51,855 bases of DNA. Source: Verrucomicrobiaceae bacterium (GTDB lineage: Bacteria; Verrucomicrobiota; Verrucomicrobiia; Verrucomicrobiales; Verrucomicrobiaceae). The position numbers and the translations under genes are program-made. The stretch spans positions 1 through 51,855 of the forward strand of contig JAIXYN010000023.1 of assembly GCA_027490195.1 (NCBI GenBank). The letters are read 5' to 3'. Below, piece by piece: positions 42,040 through 50,017 of the stretch (its first letter is position 1; every line of letters starts with the position of its first letter). The notes beneath the pieces were generated by a model. The model had not been told where the DNA came from and did not search any database. It worked only from the letters and a program-made list of their open reading frames with translations.

Positions 42040-42885
42040 ATGGCCGGTTTTTTCAAATCACTCCTGCAGCGCTTCACCAAGCCCGACATTGACTGGGATG
42101 AGCTGGAGGCGTTGCTCATCGGCGGGGATCTGGGCCCCAAGCTGGCGCTGCAGATCGTGGCAGATCTCAAATCACAACAGCGCACACTGCACGGGGCGGA
42201 CATTGTGCAGGTGGCGCGTGAGCATGTGCGCCAAATTTTGCCCGAGTCGGTGCCTGCCCTCGAACCGATTCCCGGCAAGCCCAAGGTGCTGCTCATTGTG
42301 GGTGTCAACGGCACCGGCAAGACCACGAGCACGGCGAAGCTGGCGCACATTCTCCACCAGCGCGGCCACAAGGTGGTGCTGGCTGCCGCCGATACTTTTC
42401 GTGCTGCTGCTGTGGAGCAGCTCACGGTCTGGGCTGAGCGTTTAAAGATTCCTCTCGTCAAAGGTCCGCCGAATGGCGATCCGGCATCCGTCTGTTTTGA
42501 CGGCTATGAAAAGGCGGTGAAGACGGAGGCTGATTTCCTCATCTGCGACACTGCCGGGCGGCTGCACACGAAGCACAACCTGATGGAGGAGCTGAAGAAG
42601 ATTCACCGCATCCTCGGGCGCAAAGATGCCGAGTCACCGCATGAGGTGCTGCTGGTTTGTGATGCCACGACTGGCTCCAATGCACTGCAGCAGGCCCGTG
42701 AGTTCAACAAGGTGATTCCTCTGACGGGTGTCATTGTCACCAAGCTGGATGGCAGCGGCAAAGGCGGTGTGCTGGTGGCGATCCAGCAGGAGCTTGGCGT
42801 GCCGACACGTTTCATCGGGCTGGGTGAAAGCGTGGAAGATTTCCAGGCCTTTGATTCGAAGCGGTTCGTGGAAGAGCTGCTCTGA
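42040..42885 (+). CDS. ftsY: signal recognition particle receptor FtsY
   Basis: 281-aa SRP receptor GTPase. The G1 loop GVNGTGKTT is at 88-96, with DTFRAAAVEQL, DTAGRLHTKHNLMEEL, TKLDGSGKGG and GLGESVEDFQAFD. There is no long acidic N-terminal A domain, only a short amphipathic start (MAGFFKSLLQRF). It lies 11 bp after nusB and probably ends the rib-nusB-ftsY transcript. Confidence 0.96.
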   Translation: MAGFFKSLLQRFTKPDIDWDELEALLIGGDLGPKLALQIVADLKSQQRTLHGADIVQVAREHVRQILPESVPALEPIPGKPKVLLIVGVNGTGKTTSTAKLAHILHQRGHKVVLAAADTFRAAAVEQLTVWAERLKIPLVKGPPNGDPASVCFDGYEKAVKTEADFLICDTAGRLHTKHNLMEELKKIHRILGRKDAESPHEVLLVCDATTGSNALQQAREFNKVIPLTGVIVTKLDGSGKGGVLVAIQQELGVPTRFIGLGESVEDFQAFDSKRFVEELL

Positions 42886-42907
42886 GCGGCGTCGAGTGGG
42901 CAAAAAT

Positions 42908-42934
42908 GATACCTTTGGCCGGTTCTTTGGTATC
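42908..42934 (+). terminator. possible weak terminator after ftsY
   Basis: GATACC at 42908-42913 and GGTATC at 42929-42934 form a 6-bp stem followed by TTTGTGG. There is no long T-run, so this is only a possibility. Confidence 0.3.
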
Positions 42935-43043
42935 TTTGTGGCTGGAGTGAATTTTCACCCCAAGAATTATGTTGTCGTTTGGGTATGGCTTTCGCTAAAT
43001 AGATGCGAAACCGTTTCAAATCACACCTTGGAGGAAATCACCT

Positions 43044-44510
43044 GTGACGTTCAAATGCCCCTCATGCGACATGCAACTCAAGGCCGAGCCGGAGATGGCA
43101 GGCAAAATGGTCCGCTGTCCTGGCTGCAATACCAAGCTCAGCATTCCTGCCGTGGCTGCCTCTTCGCTGCCAGCGCCATCGGGACTGCCAGCCCCATCGG
43201 GACTACCAGCCCCTAGCAGTGTCACGGCGCCAGCCTCCGACTTGGCACCTGCTGAAAACGATGCTTTCGGCGCTGAATACGAGCATGGGGCCTCCGCCCC
43301 TGAGCAGGCACCCGCCACCAGCGCGCCAGAGCGTGGCGAGCGCGGCGGCTGGGAGGAAATTGATCCGACCAATCCCAATGGGTTTCTAAGCTTCGGGATG
43401 GGCTTCGTGCTGTTCCTTGCCTGGGTGGGCATTCTGTATCCGTTCAAGGCGGCTGACAGCGTCTCGCCGGCGACGTACACGACCATGCAGTTCATCGCGT
43501 CGCTGTTCTTCAAGCACATGCTGGTGAGCTTCATGAACACGCTGTTCTTCACGTGGGCCATGTCGATCCTGTATTTGAAGATGCAGAAGCTCAACCACCA
43601 GCGCAAGGCGCTGCTGCTGGACGTGCTGCCCTGGGAACTGGGCGCAGAGATCAACCGCGACAACGTGGGCCAGTTCATCGATCACGTTTACAAGCTGCCG
43701 CATCGGCTGCGTGACAGCATGATGGTCAACCGCATGCGCAAGGCGCTGGAGCTGTTTGAAGTGAAGCAGAACACCGGTGACGTGACGAACATGCTTTCCA
43801 GTCAGTCCGACATCGACAGCATGCGCATTGGCGGCAGTTACTCGCTGCTCAAGGCGTTTCTCTGGGCCATCCCGATTCTGGGGTTCATCGGTACCGTCAT
43901 CGGTCTGTCGCACGCCATCGGCGGCATGAACTTCAGCAACATGACGGACCTCAAGCAGGTGACTTCGACGCTGGGCACGGTGACCGGCGGCCTCGGCACC
44001 GCGTTTGACGCCACCCTGCTGGGCCTGGTGCTGGCCATGACATTGAACTTCCCGCTCAACGGCATGATGAAGGCCGAAGATGACTGCCTCAATGACATCG
44101 ACGCCTTCTGCAACGAAGTGCTGCTGCCACGCCTGAATGATGGTGGCAGCATCGCCGGTGGAGACACGGCAGGCATCATGGACACGCTGGTGAAAGCGGT
44201 GGCGAATGCGCAGAAGGATTTCCTCGTGGATCTCAATGCGCTGTCCAAGCAGATCAAAGAGCAGGCAGACAACCTCGACAAACGCGCCGCCGCGCATCAG
44301 CAGCGGGTGGACGCCGAGTTTGCCATGACGCTGAACCGCATGCGTGAAGACATGACCAACGCGGTGAAGGACAGCGTGAAGACCACCACCGACTACACGC
44401 GTGCCCTGGCCAGCGGCATCCAGTCATTGAACACCCTGCTGTCCGAGCTCGGCGGCAAGCAGATCTTGATTCATCAGGTCAAGAAAAAGGGCTGGTTCAG
44501 CAACAAATAG
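43044..44510 (+). CDS. MotA/TolQ/ExbB-like protein with N-terminal zinc ribbon
   Basis: 488 aa. The zinc ribbon uses Cys5, Cys8, Cys25 and Cys28 (FKCPSCDMQ, VRCPGCNTK), followed by a PAPSG-type tandem linker. The ExbB/TolQ/MotA core has GFLSFGMGFVLFLAWVGIL, MLVSFMNTLFFTWAMSILYL, and the conserved LKAFLWAIPILGFIGTVIGLSHAIG and LGTAFDATLLGLVLAMTLNFP. The C-terminal 150 residues form a long coiled coil (KQIKEQADNLDKRAAAHQQRVDAEF). Family function is a proton- or sodium-driven stator. GTG start with an AGGAGG-like site (GGAGGA, 8 nt). It heads a three-gene operon with two ExbD-like genes. Confidence 0.85.
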   Translation: MTFKCPSCDMQLKAEPEMAGKMVRCPGCNTKLSIPAVAASSLPAPSGLPAPSGLPAPSSVTAPASDLAPAENDAFGAEYEHGASAPEQAPATSAPERGERGGWEEIDPTNPNGFLSFGMGFVLFLAWVGILYPFKAADSVSPATYTTMQFIASLFFKHMLVSFMNTLFFTWAMSILYLKMQKLNHQRKALLLDVLPWELGAEINRDNVGQFIDHVYKLPHRLRDSMMVNRMRKALELFEVKQNTGDVTNMLSSQSDIDSMRIGGSYSLLKAFLWAIPILGFIGTVIGLSHAIGGMNFSNMTDLKQVTSTLGTVTGGLGTAFDATLLGLVLAMTLNFPLNGMMKAEDDCLNDIDAFCNEVLLPRLNDGGSIAGGDTAGIMDTLVKAVANAQKDFLVDLNALSKQIKEQADNLDKRAAAHQQRVDAEFAMTLNRMREDMTNAVKDSVKTTTDYTRALASGIQSLNTLLSELGGKQILIHQVKKKGWFSNK

Positions 44511-44535
44511 CCGTCTCAACCTCCGCACCTAGATC

Positions 44536-45474
44536 ATGGCAAAGCGCCGACATGCCGCCAAAGACGAGATCCTTCTGGTCCCGTTTTTGGACATTCTGTG
44601 CTCGCTGATCGGGGTGCTGATTTTGATCATCGTGGTGCTCTGCGTGTCGCAGACCCAGCAGACGGAGGGGCGCACCCCGGAGGACGTGCAGATGGCGCAG
44701 GACGCCAAGCGCATGCGGCAGGAGATTGTGGAGCGCAAGGCGCAGGATGTCATCCTCAAGGAAAAGCTGGCGTCCCTGGAGGAACTGCAAAAGAAGATCG
44801 AAGAAAAGGAGCAGCGCTTCATCAAGCTGCGCAAGCTGATCAACACCTCCAAGGATCTCCAGGAAGCGAACCTGAAAATCAGCCAGCGGATGCAGAAGGA
44901 GCTGGATGATTTGATGCTCGAAATCGAGGGCATGAAGCAGCAGCAGGCAGAGAGCAAAAAGGAAATCGCCACGCTCATGGCCGAGCTCAAGAAGCGCGAA
45001 GTATCGCCGGACAAGAAGATCCCGCCTGTGATCGTGCAGCCTTCGGGCTCCGGCATGCCAGCAGATACGAAAGTCTATTTCGTCGAGGCTGGCAGCGGGG
45101 CCTTGAAGATCCTCGGTGCCTGGGGTGAGGACTACCGCCTGAGCGCCACGGCCTCGGTGGTGGTCGCGGATGTCGCCTACAATCACTTCCTCACTGAAAT
45201 CGCCAAGAATCCCAAGTCGCTGCTGCTGTTCCTCATCCGTGACGATGGGCAGGGGGCCTTCAACAACGGTGCCGGCCGGGCGGAGAACGACTACAAGGTG
45301 CGCGTGGGCAAGCTGCCCATCCCTGGGCGCGGCGTGCTGGATCTCGCCATGTTTGCCAAATTTCGTGGCACCATTCCGCCACCACCCGCTGCCACACCCG
45401 TGCCGCCTGCGCCTCCTGGTGCCCCCGTGCCGCCTGCGCCGCCGCCTGTCACTCCACCCAAGAAAGCTGCCTGA
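44536..45474 (+). CDS. ExbD/TolR-like subunit 1 with coiled coil and Pro-rich tail
   Basis: 312 aa. One N-terminal membrane segment begins ILLVPFLDILCSLIGVLILIIVVL; the Asp within it sits where ExbD/TolR/MotB proteins carry their proton-binding aspartate. Residues 45-155 are a coiled coil (RMRQEIVERKAQDVILKEKLASLEEL). A periplasmic domain follows (VYFVEAGSGALKIL, LLLFLIRDDGQGAFN, KVRVGKLPIPGRG), then a PPPPAATPVPPAPP tail. It is 25 bp from the ExbB-like gene and 6 bp before the second ExbD-like gene. Confidence 0.8.
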   Translation: MAKRRHAAKDEILLVPFLDILCSLIGVLILIIVVLCVSQTQQTEGRTPEDVQMAQDAKRMRQEIVERKAQDVILKEKLASLEELQKKIEEKEQRFIKLRKLINTSKDLQEANLKISQRMQKELDDLMLEIEGMKQQQAESKKEIATLMAELKKREVSPDKKIPPVIVQPSGSGMPADTKVYFVEAGSGALKILGAWGEDYRLSATASVVVADVAYNHFLTEIAKNPKSLLLFLIRDDGQGAFNNGAGRAENDYKVRVGKLPIPGRGVLDLAMFAKFRGTIPPPPAATPVPPAPPGAPVPPAPPPVTPPKKAA

Positions 45475-45480
45475 CGCACC

Positions 45481-47022
45481 ATGGCAAAACGCAAACCACA
45501 TGAAGAGCAGGAACTGCCGTTCGTCGCTTTGATGGACACGATGACGAATGTCGTCGGGGTGCTCATCATTGTGCTCGTCATGGTCGGGCTGAGCGTGGCC
45601 AGTGCGGTGAAAAAAGTGCTGTCTGATCTGCCGCCCGTCACCAAGGAAGAGCTCAAGGAGATCCAGGACCAGGTGAAGCAACTGCCTGAAAAAATCGATC
45701 CGGTGAAAGTGGAGGAGCAGCAGAAGCAGGCTGAGGCCCAAATGAAGCGCGTCGTTGAGGACCTCAAGACCGTCGATACGGCAGATTTGCAGTCGAAGAT
45801 GAAGTTCATGGATCTGGATGCCTTCCAGAAGCAACTGGACCAGCGGAGGAAAGACCGCGAGGCGAGCAAGGTCGAGACGGACAAAATCTTGGCTGAGGTC
45901 GAGCGCCTCAAGGCGCTGCTGGACAAGACGCCTGTCTATCAGCCGCCGCCGCCGACCTACGTGCGTCTGCCGAATCCGCGCGCCTACCCTGAGAAGCCGA
46001 ATGAGACGCGCGTCCTAGTGGCCAAACAAGGGGTGCTGTTCTTCAACCAGGTCAAATTTTTGCAGCCGATCCTCGAAGGCATGGACAAGGTGAAGTCACA
46101 GCTCGAATACCAAAAGGTGGAGTATGCACCCTTTGCCAAGCTGCTGGAAGGCATTCTGGGCTCTCCCGCCAACGCCCAGAAAGCGTGGCCAGATATCGCC
46201 ACTCTGGTGGATCGGGTGCAACTGGAATACGTGGCCCTGGCCTACAAGGCGCTGGTGGCTGGCGGCATCCCGCCCAGCAAAGCTTTGCTCAGCGACATCG
46301 CTGACATCGCCATTCCCACTCGCCAGACCATGCAGGCCGTGGCTGAAGCCATCGTCGCTGCCACCAAGGGGGACGTCTCGGCCTGGGTCAAACTTGATCC
46401 CGCCCGCTCTCCGGCACCGCCGGTGATCACGGCCAGTGCCGCCGGAGGCAAAATCACCTTCGCCTGGGGCGCCGCCACCAAGGAAGTCAAAGCGACGCCG
46501 AAGGATGTGCTCGGGTACTTCCAAGATCTCGCCAAGTTGCCAGGCATCGCCAACGTGAGCAAGGCCCGCACCGTTTACGATGCCACACGCATCCAGGCCC
46601 TGCTGCAGCGTGCGGCTTCCAGCCCCCTGCTATCAGGCTCCTATGGCTTTGAGGCCAAGATCCTGCCCACTCTTCCTTATGTGCAACTGGCGCTGACGCC
46701 CAAAAGCGGGGGTGGCGAGACCATTGAGGCCATGAAGCAACCCAACTCCGCCTACATTCGCCTCCTGCGCGACATCAAGGCGGACCCCAACGGGGTGACC
46801 ATCTTTCAGGTCATGCCGGATGCCTTCGAAGCCTATCTGGAAGCACGAAAAGTCGCCGATGAAGTGGGTGTGCCAGCCACCTGGGAATTCCTCGCCAAGC
46901 TCGACCTCGCGGTGAACGTAGCCGGCTACGAAGTCCAGCGCCTAGCCCCCACGCCGCCGCGTGCCGGTGCGGGAGCCCCCGGCGCTGTGACCATCGCCCC
47001 GCCCAAGCGCTCGCTGGATTGA
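45481..47022 (+). CDS. ExbD/TolR-like subunit 2, large periplasmic part
   Basis: 513 aa. ELPFVALMDTMTNVVGVLIIVLVMVGLSV is a single membrane segment with the same Asp placement as the previous gene (LMDTMTNVVGVLI). A coiled coil spans about 55-155 (KQLPEKIDPVKVEEQQKQAEAQMK). A long C-terminal domain without close relatives in my memory follows. Together with the two genes before it this looks like a stator-type motor with two distinct rod subunits. Zorya-type and TolQR systems are comparators, not assignments. No OmpA-type peptidoglycan domain is visible. Confidence 0.75.
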   Translation: MAKRKPHEEQELPFVALMDTMTNVVGVLIIVLVMVGLSVASAVKKVLSDLPPVTKEELKEIQDQVKQLPEKIDPVKVEEQQKQAEAQMKRVVEDLKTVDTADLQSKMKFMDLDAFQKQLDQRRKDREASKVETDKILAEVERLKALLDKTPVYQPPPPTYVRLPNPRAYPEKPNETRVLVAKQGVLFFNQVKFLQPILEGMDKVKSQLEYQKVEYAPFAKLLEGILGSPANAQKAWPDIATLVDRVQLEYVALAYKALVAGGIPPSKALLSDIADIAIPTRQTMQAVAEAIVAATKGDVSAWVKLDPARSPAPPVITASAAGGKITFAWGAATKEVKATPKDVLGYFQDLAKLPGIANVSKARTVYDATRIQALLQRAASSPLLSGSYGFEAKILPTLPYVQLALTPKSGGGETIEAMKQPNSAYIRLLRDIKADPNGVTIFQVMPDAFEAYLEARKVADEVGVPATWEFLAKLDLAVNVAGYEVQRLAPTPPRAGAGAPGAVTIAPPKRSLD

Positions 47023-47247
47023 GGCTGAGTAGGCTCTGTGTCTATGATTCCTTGCAAATCTTGAGGGGTTATTAGATCTAAGGACTTCATGGGAAGTCGG
47101 TATTTGCGTGATATTCAACTTTTGGTTTTGCGATTAAAGCTTAGGCGGATATAACGACTAATTTAATATAAGAATAAGTGGTGTTGACATGCAAGTTTAA
47201 GCTATAATACTGATGACAAATCTTATGATGTGTGAATGACCTTCAAT
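47023..47247 (+). other. AT-rich leader before the integron array (candidate attI region)
   Basis: About 225 bp that is visibly richer in A+T than the flanking genes and lacks a gene. Its right end meets GTTCGCC, identical in form to the R' ends of attC sites 2 and 6, so it is where an attI would be expected. Direct attI recognition from sequence is not possible, and no integrase gene lies between it and the ExbD-like gene. Confidence 0.5.
47184..47208 (+). promoter_or_regulatory. promoter-like boxes upstream of the first cassette
   Basis: TTGACA at 47184-47189 and TATAAT at 47203-47208 are both consensus, but the spacer is only 13 bp. Using TAATAC (47205-47210) gives 15. They point into the cassette array and could be the cassette promoter (Pc), active only if the short spacing is tolerated. 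Confidence 0.4.
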
Positions 47248-47304
47248 GTTCGCCCAACGCTCCCCTGCAAGGCCACCCAACCCAGAACCCAAACATCCAC
47301 ACTA

Positions 47305-47445
47305 ATGAGTCTCAACAAGCCCAGTTCATCGAACACATCTAAGTCTGATTCATCTTCACAGTCTCAGACATCCGCAGTCCGCAACTTGCAAAACAAGATT
47401 GCCGAAAAGGCTGTGCAGATTCTTTCCACCCCGAAGAAGAAGTAA
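47305..47445 (+). CDS. cassette 1, ORF a: 46-aa Ser-rich peptide
   Basis: MSLNKPSSSNTSKSDSSSQS start, serine-rich, then a short basic helix (NLQNKIAEKAVQILSTPKKK). An upstream in-frame ATG (47236) lies before the cassette boundary at 47248, so 47305 is the natural start. It shares cassette 1 with a second ORF. No recognised family. Confidence 0.55.
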   Translation: MSLNKPSSSNTSKSDSSSQSQTSAVRNLQNKIAEKAVQILSTPKKK

Positions 47446-47499
47446 CGCAAGATTACTTTTGCTTTCGGATATCCCAACACCACCACACCACAACACACC

Positions 47500-47715
47500 A
47501 TGTTAGAAGACGATAGACGCCAATATGATAGTGAGATCGCGAACGCAGAGAAGGAGCTTGCCAACCAAGAGCAGCGCCTTCAGGACGCTATTCGGAGCGG
47601 AGTTTCCCCCGAAGGCATCAGAAGCTTCGAGCGATCAGTTTCCGAGTATCGCAGTCGCCTTTCATTAGCTCAGAGCCGCAAGGCATCTGACTATTACAAC
47701 ATGAACAGCGATTGA
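47500..47715 (+). CDS. cassette 1, ORF b: 71-aa coiled-coil protein
   Basis: A strongly helical charged protein (MLEDDRRQYDSEIANAEKEL, then NQEQRLQDAIRSG and SFERSVSEYRSRLSLAQSRK) with heptad-like spacing. It sits 54 bp after ORF a and 74 bp before attC 1. Two ORFs in one cassette is uncommon but known. Function unknown. Confidence 0.65.
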   Translation: MLEDDRRQYDSEIANAEKELANQEQRLQDAIRSGVSPEGIRSFERSVSEYRSRLSLAQSRKASDYYNMNSD

Positions 47716-47789
47716 TCTCCACACCTCGCATGCGTTGCCATCTTCAGCACAACTTTCATCTGCTGGAGATGGCTTCGTGGCGAAACAAG

Positions 47790-47883
47790 CCCGAACAAAA
47801 CGGATGCAGGCAGGGGGCTCGAATGGCATCTGTCGTGTCAGCAACGTCTTGCGCTCGCCGTCGCCTGATCCGAAGCGTTAGGC
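47790..47883 (+). other. attC site 1
   Basis: R'' CCCGAAC, L'' CGGATGCAGG, L' CCTGATCCG, R' GTTAGGC. R' GTTAGGC matches R'' GCCTAAC of attC 2, i.e. the two ends of cassette 2. Confidence 0.92.
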
Positions 47884-47907
47884 AAAAATAAAAAACCACA
47901 AACCAAC

Positions 47908-48189
47908 ATGATATCCTACTGGAAGAACCCGAAGCAAATATATGACGATGAAGGATTGGTCCTTATTATCGGATGGTATGACCACAAAAACCAGAATAAC
48001 GGCGGTGATAAGGCTCTCGGAGTTCACTGGGATAATTATCCGCTTTCACGGAATGTCTTGAGCCCATGCGTGATTCCGGAAGCCACACGAAATGCAATTT
48101 TGTCTGGGCTTTTGCACCAAGCAGTAAGTAGCGGCAATACGAAGTTGATAGACTCTATTCGGGAGGCTGTTGAGTTCTTCACAACATGA
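47908..48189 (+). CDS. cassette 2: 93-aa hypothetical protein
   Basis: Starts MISYWKNPKQIYDDEGLVLIIGW and contains LGVHWDNYPLSRNVLSPCVIPEATRNAILSGLLHQAV. Similar proteins with SPCVIPE-x-TRNAILSGLLHQ are, as far as I recall, met in other integron cassettes, without known function. It fills most of its cassette, with short leaders on both sides. No signal or membrane segment. Confidence 0.8.
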   Translation: MISYWKNPKQIYDDEGLVLIIGWYDHKNQNNGGDKALGVHWDNYPLSRNVLSPCVIPEATRNAILSGLLHQAVSSGNTKLIDSIREAVEFFTT

Positions 48190-48223
48190 GGTTCTCATGA
48201 AGTCCGCAAATGAAAACAACAGA

Positions 48224-48316
48224 GCCTAACAAAACGGATGCAGGCCCCGGCTCGAATGGCATCTGTCGTGTCAGCAACGTCTTGCGATCGCCGTCGCCTG
48301 ATTCGAGTCGTTCGCC
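48224..48316 (+). other. attC site 2
   Basis: R'' GCCTAAC, L'' CGGATGCAGG, L' CCTGATTCG, R' GTTCGCC (reverse complement of R'' GGCGAAC of attC 3). Confidence 0.93.
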
Positions 48317-48337
48317 CAACAAACGGAGTCAATTGCT

Positions 48338-48913
48338 ATGCGATATTTGCTACTCGCTTTGATCTTTGGAAGTGCGCTCGCTTGTCCGGCTCAACAGCCA
48401 GATCCGAGAGCATTTGGGTTCACAGTTATCCGCCCTCCTGACTCTAAGCTCTCCCCGAAGCATCATCTAGGCTCGGAATCGACATACAGCATTGTCATTT
48501 ATGGTGATGACGTATTGCGCCGAACCAAGCCAGATAAGCCAGCCTATCGGATTCATGGGCTGGATAGAGTCTTTGATATCGACTCACTGAAGAAGCTTCT
48601 GACCGGTTTTTATCGGGACTTCCCACCGGACGCCAAGGTTGCTGATCCTCGTCTTGGTGGCCAGATACCTCTGCCCAATATCATCTACTTTCCATACGGG
48701 TGGAACGAGCCCTCGACGGACGGCCCGAAACTCGCCGATTCCTTGTCCTTGCAGTATGGCGTTGGGCTATTCTACTGCCAGCAGAACGCATACTTGATCG
48801 ACATCAAAGACCCGAAGCGTGAGGGGGTTCCATCCTTCGATCAAGCTTGCCGTGACTATTATCTTTCTCGCCTGACTGATGCAACACAACAAACGACAGA
48901 CGCCAAAAAGTAG
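48338..48913 (+). CDS. cassette 3: secreted protein, 191 aa
   Basis: MRYLLLALIFGSALACPAQQP is a secretion or lipoprotein signal (LACP could be a weak lipobox). The mature part has strand-rich FGFTVIRPPDSKLSPKHHLG, IVIYGDDVLRRTKPD, LKKLLTGFYRDFPPDAKV, and a C-terminal VGLFYCQQNAYLIDIKD. I recognise no domain. ATG lies 22 bp after the attC 2 R' core. It is the largest cassette gene. Confidence 0.8.
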   Translation: MRYLLLALIFGSALACPAQQPDPRAFGFTVIRPPDSKLSPKHHLGSESTYSIVIYGDDVLRRTKPDKPAYRIHGLDRVFDIDSLKKLLTGFYRDFPPDAKVADPRLGGQIPLPNIIYFPYGWNEPSTDGPKLADSLSLQYGVGLFYCQQNAYLIDIKDPKREGVPSFDQACRDYYLSRLTDATQQTTDAKK

Positions 48914-48919
48914 CACGGG

Positions 48920-49013
48920 GGCGAACAAAACGGATGCAGGCAGGGGGCTCGAAGGCTATTTGTCGTGTCAGCAACGCCTCCCGCTCGCCGTCGCCTGATC
49001 CGAGGCGTTCTCC
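48920..49013 (+). other. attC site 3
   Basis: R'' GGCGAAC, L'' CGGATGCAGG, L' CCTGATCCG, R' GTTCTCC. R' does not fully complement the next R'' (GCCGAAC), the only poor pair in the interior of the array. Confidence 0.92.
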
Positions 49014-49030
49014 CAAACAACACCTCACCC

Positions 49031-49396
49031 GTGTCTGCCAGCAACTACAACTACGTCTGTTTTGACTGCCGGACTGCTATTCGACACCCGAAGACAGCCA
49101 AGCAAGCTCCCAAGTGCCTATCATGTGGTGCCGAGTGCTTTTGTCTCGGATACAAGGTGGAGATACCTAAGTATACTGAACAGAAGAAATGGCAGGCCAT
49201 CTACAGCGAGAGCATGAGACGACAACGAGAATCCAACGAGAGGACGGCTCTGTCCAGAGTTCGTAGGATTCATTGGCTTGAGCATGAGATAGGTAGGCTC
49301 TCAGCGATGCCCGAGAATCAGGATCGGAGTCGTCAGATCAAGAAGCTAAGAGAGGAGCTTGCTGTTCGCAGATCGCCCCCCACAGTCTCAGTATGA
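49031..49396 (+). CDS. cassette 4: zinc-ribbon protein, 121 aa
   Basis: A GTG start just after attC 3 gives MSASNYNYVCFDCRTAIRHP; two CxxC pairs (CFDC and CLSC, then ECFC) form a zinc ribbon near residues 10-40. A LGYKVEIPKYTEQKKW segment and a charged helix follow. Zinc-ribbon small proteins of this layout recur in integrons from memory; role unknown. The longer frame that begins inside attC 3 is an artefact. Confidence 0.7.
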   Translation: MSASNYNYVCFDCRTAIRHPKTAKQAPKCLSCGAECFCLGYKVEIPKYTEQKKWQAIYSESMRRQRESNERTALSRVRRIHWLEHEIGRLSAMPENQDRSRQIKKLREELAVRRSPPTVSV

Positions 49397-49418
49397 CGAG
49401 CACATATCCACAACCAAG

Positions 49419-49512
49419 GCCGAACAAAACGGATGCAGGCAGGGGGCTTGAAGGCTATCTGTTGTGGCAGCAACGTCTTGCGCTCGCCGTCGCCTGATCC
49501 GAGCCGTTCGGC
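49419..49512 (+). other. attC site 4
   Basis: R'' GCCGAAC, L'' CGGATGCAGG, L' CCTGATCCG, R' GTTCGGC, matching R'' GCCGAAC of attC 5. Confidence 0.93.
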
Positions 49513-49529
49513 GACTTCGCACATCTCCC

Positions 49530-49898
49530 GTGAAACTGAGCTGGAATCCTAAAAGCATCGCAACGTTTCTCCGCACGGAACCGGTCCTGCCACACCCGGA
49601 AGACACGGAGTTCGTCTTTGCGTTCCCAGTTGGCAGCGCATCCGGCTGCCTTCGCGTATTTCCGCATGGCAGCCAGATAGCTCTGAGTTTGTCGGCATCG
49701 ACCACCGACGAGCCGTTCGCAACATGGCGATTCGATTGCGAATCTCTCACCGTCAACGACGAGATAACCGAGGAGGGCGGCCCCGTTCTTGTTGCCGTCG
49801 CATTTGTCGGGGGGGCTGGAGCACGCTGCCATATTACGATTTCACCTGAGGGCGACACCTTTGAGGTCGGCACATTCTTCATCGCAAGCTCCCAATGA
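49530..49898 (+). CDS. cassette 5: 122-aa hypothetical protein
   Basis: GTG start soon after attC 4: MKLSWNPKSIATFLRTEPVL. Strand-rich: FVFAFPVGSASGCLRVFPHGSQIALSLS, WRFDCESLTVNDEI, VLVAVAFVGGAGARCHITIS, EVGTFFI. No signal and no named domain. The longer frame inside attC 4 is an artefact. Confidence 0.7.
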   Translation: MKLSWNPKSIATFLRTEPVLPHPEDTEFVFAFPVGSASGCLRVFPHGSQIALSLSASTTDEPFATWRFDCESLTVNDEITEEGGPVLVAVAFVGGAGARCHITISPEGDTFEVGTFFIASSQ

Positions 49899-49908
49899 CT
49901 CCAACGGC

Positions 49909-50001
49909 GCCGAACAAATCGGATGCAGGCAACGGCTCGAAGGCTATCTGTCGTGTCAGCAACGCCTCACGCTCGCCGTCGCCTGATCCGAGTCGTTCGG
50001 C
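49909..50001 (+). other. attC site 5
   Basis: R'' GCCGAAC, L'' CGGATGCAGG, L' CCTGATCCG, R' GTTCGGC, matching R'' GCCGAAC of attC 6. Confidence 0.93.
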
Positions 50002-50017
50002 CAAGAAGTAGCGCGCC

